From CAYNYM01 sp049366815 (lineage in GTDB: Bacteria > Desulfobacterota > DSM-4660 > Desulfatiglandales > HGW-15), in assembly GCA_049366815.1 (NCBI GenBank), contig JBMNCO010000244.1:1-5005 (forward strand): 5,005 nt of DNA. The letters are read 5' to 3'. Numbering within the stretch: the stretch's first letter is position 1; each line of letters starts with the position of its first letter. A model generated the notes under the pieces. The model was not told the origin of the DNA. It made no database searches and worked only from the letters and a program-made list of their open reading frames with translations. The translations under genes and the position numbers were made by a program. Shown piece after piece: positions 1-5,005 of this stretch.

Positions 1-753
<753 letters not shown>

Positions 754-760
754 AATGGTA

Positions 761-773
761 GGCTCATTGAGCC
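761..773 (-). other. leader hairpin next to the 16S 5' end
   Basis: GGCTC and GAGCC form a perfect 5-bp stem around a 3-nt loop, ending 8 nt before the mature 16S start. It lies where rRNA leaders carry processing structures. Whether it folds alone or within the larger 16S processing stem cannot be told from this window. Confidence 0.45.
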
Positions 774-817
774 CTTATTTACAGTAAGAGTCCTGTCCAA
801 ACGGCGTCACTATTTAG

Positions 818-830
818 TTTTCAAAGAGCA
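818..830 (-). promoter_or_regulatory. boxA rRNA antitermination site
   Basis: The minus strand reads TGCTCTTTGAAAA, close to the E. coli rrn boxA TGCTCTTTAACAA. It lies a few bases after the predicted P2 start and about 65 nt before 16S. In rRNA operons boxA RNA is bound by NusB and NusE (S10), which protects the untranslated transcript from Rho. Motif and position together make this a strong call. Confidence 0.85.
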
Positions 831-832
831 AG

Positions 833-850
833 TTTAGAATCTATTCTAAA
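833..850. repeat. 18-bp palindrome over the P2 -10 and start site
   Basis: TTTAGAAT and ATTCTAAA are perfect 8-bp inverted arms around a 2-bp centre. The element covers the P2 -10 hexamer and the predicted start site. It could be an operator, an easily melted start region, or a 5'-end RNA feature. No known regulator motif was recognised. Confidence 0.6.
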
Positions 851-872
851 TTCAATTCGGGGAACGTGTCAA
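843..872 (-). promoter_or_regulatory. rrn promoter P2 (sigma70 type)
   Basis: A perfect -35 hexamer TTGACA (867-872) is followed, after an 18-bp spacer, by TAGAAT (843-848), a five-of-six match to the -10 consensus. Transcription should start near 836, just before boxA. An alternative -10 shifted by one base, TTAGAA, would give a 17-bp spacer. The -10 lies inside an 18-bp palindrome (833-850). Confidence 0.8.
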
Positions 873-913
873 GCTTTTTGTTTTTGTTCGCCGCAATTCA
901 GAATAGAAGAGGG

Positions 914-942
914 AAATTACCCCCCTTTGGTTCTTTTGTCAA
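914..942 (-). promoter_or_regulatory. rrn promoter P1 (sigma70 type)
   Basis: A perfect TTGACA (937-942) is followed by a 17-bp spacer and TAATTT (914-919) as the -10 element. It sits 70 bp upstream of P2 in the same orientation, the tandem layout common for rRNA operons. The spacer ends in a run of six G next to the -10, which is unusual. Start is expected near 907. Confidence 0.8.
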
Positions 943-975
943 GCGAAAATTTTGCATTTTTTTAAAAAAATAATC
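943..975 (-). promoter_or_regulatory. UP-like A/T-rich element upstream of P1
   Basis: The DNA directly upstream of the P1 -35 is almost all A and T, including seven T followed by seven A (957-970) and an AAAATTTT block (946-953 region). Such tracts are where the RNA polymerase alpha C-terminal domains bind in strong rRNA promoters. The call rests on composition and position. Confidence 0.6.
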
Positions 976-1005
976 TTTCCGCATCAAACAAAGAAATATC
1001 ACATC

Positions 1006-1018
1006 ATTTCAAAGAGTT
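1006..1018 (-). other. boxA-like motif upstream of P1
   Basis: The minus strand carries CTCTTTGAAA (1007-1016), identical over 10 bases to the core of the real boxA at 818-830, 188 bp away. It precedes both recognised promoters, so it would be transcribed only from a promoter further upstream or by read-through. It may be a leader remnant or chance. Confidence 0.3.
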
Positions 1019-1088
1019 ACCAAACCACCCCGAGTCCTTCCACGTCCTTCAGGCCCCGGGGACCTGGCTGTGGACGCCTTTCAGAGTG

Positions 1089-1112
1089 AAAAAAAGTCAC
1101 CGTCCCGGCGAC
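1089..1112 (-). terminator. intrinsic terminator of the envC-ctpA-deacetylase operon
   Basis: On the minus strand GTCGCCG, a 3-nt GGA loop and CGGTGAC form a 7-bp G/C-rich stem with one G-U pair, followed at once by seven T. A-T and G-T pairs can extend it by a few more. This is the standard Rho-independent form, placed about 150 nt after the last operon gene and before the rRNA promoters. Confidence 0.85.
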
Positions 1113-1121
1113 TCATTCCCC

Positions 1122-1143
1122 CCGTTCAGGACATCTCGAACGG
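1122..1143 (-). other. inverted repeat in operon 3' region
   Basis: CCGTTC and GAACGG form a perfect 6-bp stem with a 10-nt loop, just before the terminator. It may be part of a structured 3' untranslated region or of a short independent RNA ending at that terminator. Confidence 0.4.
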
Positions 1144-1197
1144 CGTTGAAAACAACATATCATACCAGGCCCTGCCCATTCAAGAGGCTTTTTATCA

Positions 1198-1216
1198 CCC
1201 TGATTCATCGTCAGGG
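1198..1216 (-). other. inverted repeat in operon 3' region
   Basis: CCCTGA and TCAGGG form a perfect 6-bp stem with a 7-nt loop. No T-run follows on the minus strand, so it does not look like a terminator by itself. Confidence 0.4.
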
Positions 1217-1231
1217 CACGGGGCCGAGCGC

Positions 1232-1262
1232 TCCATCCGGAGATCCTGTGTTTCCGGATGGA
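1232..1262 (-). other. hairpin immediately after the deacetylase stop codon
   Basis: TCCATCCGGA and TCCGGATGGA are perfect 10-bp inverted arms around an 11-nt loop, beginning 3 nt after the TAG stop of the upstream gene. No T-tract follows, so it is more likely an mRNA 3'-end stabiliser or pausing structure than an intrinsic terminator. Confidence 0.65.
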
Positions 1263-1265
1263 AAT

Positions 1266-2447
1266 CTAACGGACAATTTCAGAGGCCGGAACCACCTGAA
1301 ATTCCTTCTTCATCCTCGGGACGTACGCCTTCAGGACATCGAGCACCATTTTGTTGGGATGGCATATCCCAACCGCGCTCCCGGTACGTCCGGCTATTCC
1401 CAGGAGACGCTCTATCTGGAATTGCACGGCCTTCTCGTCCAATTCATGATCGATGAACACACTGCGTTCGGCGCAGGACACACCCATCTTGCGCGCCACC
1501 TCCAACCCCACCGTCTCGGTGGTCGTGCGGCTGTCTATATAGAAGAGACCCCTTTTCTTGACTTCTCCCAGAACCACACCCATTTTATTCCGGTCCCGGG
1601 TAAAAGAAGAACCCATGTGATTATTCACGCCCTTAATGCCCGGGATCTTCTCCAGGTGGCGGGCGACGATCTCACTGATCTCCGAATCCCCCATACTCAA
1701 CAGGAGGGCCTCGGGCCCGGGATTGAGATGGGTGGAGCAGTCGGGCTCCATGGGCAAATGGAGCATGATCTCACATTTCCTTCTGTTTGCCTCTTTCGCA
1801 ATCTTCTCGGCCTGAGGAGCCAGAGGCAGGATGGAAAGGCTCAACGGCAGTGGGAACGCCATGAAATCCCTTGCGATGGCATAGTCATAACCAATATCAT
1901 CGACAATGATGGCGATCTTCCGCCGTGTCTTCTGGGGAAACTTCTCTCTTTTATCCGTGATTATTCTGATTTTGTGTGTGTTCAAGCCGAGGGCGAAGAC
2001 AAGGCAGTGGATCTCTCCTTCTGTAATCCTCTTTTCCTGGAAGGTGACTCGCGGCCTGAACTCCGAAAGGGCCTCAGCTATCCTTTGGCTGATCCGGGGT
2101 CCGGACTGCTTTCCCTGGAGGTTGACCTCCAGTTCCGTAAAGTCCCATTCATACCTCCCCCTGTGCTCGGGCCGAACGTCGAGGAAAATGATGTCTCTGG
2201 GGTGAATTCCGCCCTCGTACAGGGCCTCAAACACGGCCCTGTCGATTCTCCCCATCTCACGTTTGAGCTCCAGGCCATGAGACAAGACCTCTTCAGAGGC
2301 AGGAGATGAAGGTGTTGCCCGCGACCCGGTAAGGTAGAGGAGGAGGCCCAGGGATATGGCCGCACAGAACATGCAGGCCGAAACAATGGAGAATAGAGTT
2401 CTTTGGGAATTTTGGGTTTTTCTCCCCCTTTTTTTCTTTTTCGCCAT
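1266..2447 (-). CDS. divergent polysaccharide deacetylase, YibQ-like
   Basis: A 393-residue protein of the divergent polysaccharide deacetylase family (PF04748, formerly DUF610; E. coli member YibQ). A lysine/arginine-rich cytoplasmic start (MAKKKKRGRK) and one hydrophobic segment (about 18-40) predict a single-pass inner-membrane protein with its domain in the periplasm. A linker region (about 45-170) has no domain I recognise. The deacetylase-like fold runs about 177-390: VDDIGYD with Asp183-Asp184, LHLPMEP (229-235), NNHMGS (275-280), IDSRTT (304-309), FIDH (331-334) and GICHP (360-364). These Asp and His residues are the expected metal or catalytic set, but the substrate is unproven. The ATG at 2447 follows ctpA by 21 bp and has only a weak ribosome site, suggesting translational coupling. 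It is longer than E. coli YibQ (about 320 residues), the extra being the linker. In E. coli yibQ also sits beside envC. Family call is firm; function is open. Confidence 0.93.
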   Translation of the reverse strand: MAKKKKRGRKTQNSQRTLFSIVSACMFCAAISLGLLLYLTGSRATPSSPASEEVLSHGLELKREMGRIDRAVFEALYEGGIHPRDIIFLDVRPEHRGRYEWDFTELEVNLQGKQSGPRISQRIAEALSEFRPRVTFQEKRITEGEIHCLVFALGLNTHKIRIITDKREKFPQKTRRKIAIIVDDIGYDYAIARDFMAFPLPLSLSILPLAPQAEKIAKEANRRKCEIMLHLPMEPDCSTHLNPGPEALLLSMGDSEISEIVARHLEKIPGIKGVNNHMGSSFTRDRNKMGVVLGEVKKRGLFYIDSRTTTETVGLEVARKMGVSCAERSVFIDHELDEKAVQFQIERLLGIAGRTGSAVGICHPNKMVLDVLKAYVPRMKKEFQVVPASEIVR

Positions 2448-2468
2448 GATCCGAACGGAAGATCCGAA
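2448..2468 (-). repeat. direct repeat filling the ctpA-deacetylase gap
   Basis: The whole 21-bp gap is TTCGGATC, a 5-bp spacer TTCCG, and TTCGGATC again. It ends directly at the ATG of the downstream gene. No good Shine-Dalgarno sequence is present: the GGA nearest the start is only 2 nt away. Confidence 0.6.
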
Positions 2469-3800
2469 TTATTGGCCGGGCCTTATTTTGGAGAAGATAT
2501 TCCAGGTCTGAAGCAGTTGCATGGCATGACGCACCTGGTTATCCCTTTGCAGGAGCAATTTGACGTCATCGTCCTTCTCTTTGCCTTCCTCTTTTTCTTT
2601 TTGAGGCGCGCCCTCGAGGGCATCATTGACCATGTGGCCCTTCAGATCCGCTTCGCGAATGGCATGAGGCTTTTCTTTATCCTTCTTTTCCTCGTAGGGG
2701 GTAAACTTCAGTTCTATGTCCGGCTCAATACCGCTCAATTGGATGGATCGACCGCTCGGCGTGTAATACCTTGCCGTTGTCAGCCGCAGCCCTGAGCCGT
2801 CTGAGAGGGGCAAAATCGTCTGAACCGAGCCCTTCCCGAAGGTCCTGGTGCCGAGAATCAAGGCCCGCTTGTTGTCCTGCAGCCCCCCGGCGACAATCTC
2901 CGCAGCACTGGCACTCCCCTCGTTGACGAGGACCACGATGGGATAATCCCTCGCAACCTTGTTCCGGTGGGCCGTGGCCTCCATACTCTGGGAAGAATTC
3001 CTCCCCTTGGTACTGACGATGATTCCCGAATCCAGGAACATTTCTGACACCGCGATGGCCTGTGAGAGCAGGCCGCCCGGGTTGCTTCTGAGATCGAGGA
3101 TCAGGCCCTTGAGCTTTCGTCCCGTCTCGATCTCCTCCAGGGCCGTAGAGAGGTCCTTTTCTGTATTGGCCTGGAAACTCGAGATCCGGACATACCCGAT
3201 TTCAGGGGTGAGCTGATAGTGCTTGACGCTTCTCAATGGAATCTCCGCCCGCGTGATATTGAACTCAAGGGGCTTGTCCTCACCCTCCCGCATGACGGTG
3301 AGTTTGACATCCGTTCCCTTCGGCCCCCTGATGATCTTCACCGCGTCCGGCAGAGACATCTCAACCGAAGATTTGTCGTCAATCTTGATGATCTTATCCC
3401 CCGGCATGATCCCCGCCTCGAAGGCCGGGGTCCCCTCGATGGGCGAGACCACCGTCAGGAGCTTATCCCGGACGGTGATTTCAATGCCGACCCCCGAGAA
3501 ACTCCCCTTGGTCTCCATGAGCAGTTCCTGGTGCTCTTCCTTTGTCATGAAGGTCGAATGCGGATCGAGGTTCTGGATCATCCCCTTGATGGCGCCGTAG
3601 ATCAAATCCCTGGCTTCCTGGGGTTCCACATAATTTTTTTCAACCTGCCTGAGCACTTCCGTAAAGATTTCTATATGCTCATAGATCTCATTGGTCCCGG
3701 CCGTAACCTTGCTGTGGCCTCCCCGCAGGAACAGAAGGACGACAACCAGAAAAGATATAAGGACGATATCCAGAAAAAATTTCTTGTTATGAAAAGCCAT
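2469..3800 (-). CDS. ctpA: S41 carboxy-terminal processing protease CtpA
   Basis: A 443-residue C-terminal processing protease (peptidase S41A, CtpA/Prc family) that cleaves envelope proteins near their C-termini. An N-terminal hydrophobic segment (about 8-26) acts as signal or membrane anchor. A helical region follows (40-95, with YVEP and LDPHSTFM), then a PDZ domain (about 98-185, FSGVGIEI and GIMPGDKI), then the protease core (about 200-365). The active site looks intact: Ser298 in GSASAAE, Lys323 in TFGKGSVQ and Gln327, matching the Ser-Lys spacing of 25 and Lys-Gln spacing of 4 in this family. A Lys/Glu-rich tail (366-415) ends in a helix. I chose ATG 3800 because GGAG stands 6 nt before it; a GTG at 3812, four codons earlier, has no ribosome site. 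It lies between envC and the deacetylase and probably has its own promoter at 3836-3865. Substrates are not shown by sequence; relatives in other bacteria control murein hydrolases. Confidence 0.96.
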   Translation of the reverse strand: MAFHNKKFFLDIVLISFLVVVLLFLRGGHSKVTAGTNEIYEHIEIFTEVLRQVEKNYVEPQEARDLIYGAIKGMIQNLDPHSTFMTKEEHQELLMETKGSFSGVGIEITVRDKLLTVVSPIEGTPAFEAGIMPGDKIIKIDDKSSVEMSLPDAVKIIRGPKGTDVKLTVMREGEDKPLEFNITRAEIPLRSVKHYQLTPEIGYVRISSFQANTEKDLSTALEEIETGRKLKGLILDLRSNPGGLLSQAIAVSEMFLDSGIIVSTKGRNSSQSMEATAHRNKVARDYPIVVLVNEGSASAAEIVAGGLQDNKRALILGTRTFGKGSVQTILPLSDGSGLRLTTARYYTPSGRSIQLSGIEPDIELKFTPYEEKKDKEKPHAIREADLKGHMVNDALEGAPQKEKEEGKEKDDDVKLLLQRDNQVRHAMQLLQTWNIFSKIRPGQ

Positions 3801-3806
3801 GGCAAT

Positions 3807-3810
3807 CTCC
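3807..3810 (-). promoter_or_regulatory. ribosome binding site deciding the ctpA start
   Basis: GGAG lies 6 nt upstream of the ATG at 3800. The competing GTG at 3812 would absorb this site into the coding sequence and has A/T-rich, purine-poor sequence upstream. Confidence 0.75.
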
Positions 3811-3835
3811 ACAAATTGATAGTCTTAAGGTATTT

Positions 3836-3865
3836 ACTATACGTTAACTTTTCGGGGGAGGTCAA
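3836..3865 (-). promoter_or_regulatory. internal sigma70-type promoter for ctpA and the deacetylase
   Basis: TTGACC (3860-3865) is a five-of-six -35 match that overlaps the envC stop codon. After an 18-bp spacer comes TATAGT (3836-3841), a five-of-six -10 match. A start near 3829 would give a leader of about 29 nt to the ctpA ATG. The 61-bp gap between envC and ctpA is A/T-rich compared with its neighbours, which fits. Confidence 0.55.
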
Positions 3866-5005
3866 TGGGCTTTCAGCCAGCTCAAAGGATTTAGATTGGT
3901 TCCCCCGTTCCGTATTTCAAAATAGAGACTGGACCCGTTGGGCGATTCGCCGGCCCCTGCCCGGCCGATGACCTCACCCTTTTGTACGTTATCCCCCTCA
4001 CCCTTTTCCCTCTCCGACAGGTGGGCGGAAATCGTATAATACCTCGAACCGTGGTTGATCACGATGGTCTCCCCATACCCCCGCAGCCACCCGGAAAAAT
4101 CGACCCTGCCTGCGAAAACAGACCTGACCACCTCCCCCGGAGGACCTTCGATAGTGACGCCCTCGTGCGTATTGAGGCCGCTTACACCCAGCATTTTATG
4201 ACCTTCGGCCACCTTCCCCGGCAGGGGCATGGGCAGATTCCCCTTTTCCCTCTCAAAACCTGAAGGAAGCGGCCGCGTTTCTTTTGGCCCTGCCGGTCGG
4301 TTTTCGATTTCAAAGAGTGTGTTTCCCAGGTTTTGCGCGGCCAGTTCCAGCTCCTTGACGGCCGTTTCGTAGAACTCTTTCTCCTTATGGACCTTCATGA
4401 GGAGGAGCACCTTTTTGTCCTGATCCTCCCGGAGAGACGCCAACCGTTCGGCTTCCAGACTTTCCAGTCGATGGATGGTCCCGAGTTTCTCACTTGTCTG
4501 CGCTATTTCCCTCTGACGGACCTGTCGGATGCCGGCCATGCCCTTCAGCATTTCCCGGTCCTCCGCGATAACGGCCTTGAGGTACCTGATCCTCCGCATC
4601 AAGTCATGAAGGCCCGTCGAGGAAAGCAGGATCCGGACATACCCTCTCTTGGCATACTTGTAAAAGGAAACGAGCCTTTCCCCCAAACGGTCCTGGGCGG
4701 CCCCGAAAACCTTTTCAATCTCCCCCATCCTTTCCTGGTGTTGGGCGAGACCCTGCTTCGTCCGGTCAATCCTCTTTCTCAAATCACGCAGGAAGGCCTG
4801 CTTTTCTGCAATCTCCCTTTCCAGGTCCGAAAGCTGCCCTATGATACCCTTTTCCTTTTCAGCGAATTCTTCAAAGAGCCTCTTTTCACGCGCGAGTTCT
4901 TCTTCGATCCTGCTGATCCCGCCCTGCCTGCCCTCGGATTCGTCCCCCTCGAGGGCGAATGCCCCCTGGAGAACAAAAAAGAGAAGCAGGATGCAGGCCG
5001 GGGCC
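3862..5005 (-). CDS. envC: EnvC-type murein hydrolase activator (5'-partial)
   Basis: 380 residues are visible; the start codon is just beyond the high edge. Residues 1-17 of the visible part (APACILLLFFVLQGAFA) are the hydrophobic core and likely cleavage site of a signal peptide, so the protein is periplasmic. A long charged coiled coil follows (about 28-235), then a LytM/M23 domain (about 257-377). This domain is degenerate. The HxGxD zinc motif reads HEGVT (His280, with Thr284 for Asp), and the final HxH reads SLY (359-361), although the AHLS histidine (328) remains. E. coli EnvC has the same SLYFEIR ending and is an inactive activator of amidases AmiA and AmiB recruited by FtsEX. I infer the same role here. 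A TTG at 4782 is an in-frame internal codon: the frame continues upstream through coiled coil and signal peptide. An active endopeptidase is unlikely with these losses. Confidence 0.93.
   Translation of the reverse strand, partial: APACILLLFFVLQGAFALEGDESEGRQGGISRIEEELAREKRLFEEFAEKEKGIIGQLSDLEREIAEKQAFLRDLRKRIDRTKQGLAQHQERMGEIEKVFGAAQDRLGERLVSFYKYAKRGYVRILLSSTGLHDLMRRIRYLKAVIAEDREMLKGMAGIRQVRQREIAQTSEKLGTIHRLESLEAERLASLREDQDKKVLLLMKVHKEKEFYETAVKELELAAQNLGNTLFEIENRPAGPKETRPLPSGFEREKGNLPMPLPGKVAEGHKMLGVSGLNTHEGVTIEGPPGEVVRSVFAGRVDFSGWLRGYGETIVINHGSRYYTISAHLSEREKGEGDNVQKGEVIGRAGAGESPNGSSLYFEIRNGGTNLNPLSWLKAH

Larger units (their letters stand above)
754..836 (-). other. rRNA operon leader (transcribed spacer upstream of 16S)
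   Basis: This is the stretch between the predicted P2 start site (about 836) and the mature 16S end (about 753), removed during rRNA processing in bacteria. It holds the boxA site near its promoter-proximal end and a short hairpin next to the 16S. The partner strand of the usual RNase III processing stem would lie beyond the 3' end of 16S, outside the window. The exact start is inferred from promoter geometry. Confidence 0.7.

Noticed and set aside
1043..1076. G/C-rich inverted repeat (CGTCC...GGACG with an inner CAGG/CCTG and CCCC/GGGG)
   Set aside because: The inner stem leaves no room for a loop without breaking pairs, and no T-run follows on either strand. It may be chance in G/C-rich DNA between terminator and promoter.
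1022..1103. Small minus-strand frame (GTG start, about 27 codons) ending GGACTCGGGGTGGTTTGGTAA
   Set aside because: It would start inside the intrinsic terminator stem, has no ribosome site and matches nothing I recognise. The A7 tract and stem are better explained as a terminator.
1086..2309. A 407-codon open frame on the plus strand, longer than the true gene opposite it
   Set aside because: It lies antisense to the deacetylase gene, whose minus-strand protein has clear family motifs. The plus-strand translation is rich in Pro, His, Arg and Gly with no recognisable domain or good ribosome site. It also runs over the terminator and hairpins.
2420..2447. Long A and G runs at the deacetylase start (A7 then G5), a possible slippage site
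   Set aside because: The frame is open and sensible through the run, giving the Lys/Arg-rich start before the membrane segment. No alternative frame yields a better product, and no canonical slippery heptamer is in the right phase.
3671..3865. Short minus-strand frame starting by TTG at the envC stop, overlapping ctpA
   Set aside because: It overlaps ctpA by over 120 bp in another frame, uses a weak start, and lacks a ribosome site. The region is better explained as a promoter plus ctpA leader.
3219..3971. A 250-codon plus-strand open frame
   Set aside because: It is antisense to ctpA and the envC-ctpA gap, and its composition is that of a shadow frame. The opposite strand carries an intact protease active site.

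Overview
The window reads as an ordinary chromosomal region of a Gram-negative bacterium, most likely a member of the former Deltaproteobacteria (Desulfobacterota and relatives). Three things suggest this. The partial 16S rRNA gene looks deltaproteobacterial by eye. The gene run envC-like, ctpA, divergent polysaccharide deacetylase is a familiar arrangement in that group. The proteins have periplasmic or inner-membrane architecture. I could not run a 16S placement, so the phylum is an inference.

Everything recognisable is on the minus strand, so transcription runs from high to low coordinates. At the high end (3862-5005) is an EnvC-type murein hydrolase activator whose start codon lies just outside the window. 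After a 61-bp gap with a convincing internal promoter comes ctpA (2469-3800), an S41 carboxy-terminal processing protease with an intact Ser-Lys-Gln site. A 21-bp gap then leads to a YibQ-like divergent polysaccharide deacetylase (1266-2447). The operon is followed by four hairpins, the last (1089-1112) being a classic intrinsic terminator.

The stretch from about 1088 to 754 is the control region of a ribosomal RNA operon: an A/T-rich UP-like element, tandem sigma70-type promoters P1 and P2 about 70 bp apart, a boxA antitermination site, and a leader hairpin. The 5' half of the 16S rRNA (rrs, 753-1) then runs off the low end of the window. The rRNA has an enlarged V2 region relative to E. coli.

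Functionally, the three proteins fit a peptidoglycan-remodelling unit. EnvC activates septal amidases and is catalytically dead itself, CtpA proteases trim or degrade envelope proteins including murein hydrolases, and the YibQ family sits next to envC in E. coli as well. I see no mobile element, CRISPR array, tRNA, or evidence of a new defence or biosynthetic system. The points worth a second look are regulatory: a palindrome over the P2 -10 element, an internal promoter overlapping the envC stop codon, a boxA-like copy upstream of P1, and a possible small RNA in front of the rrn promoters.
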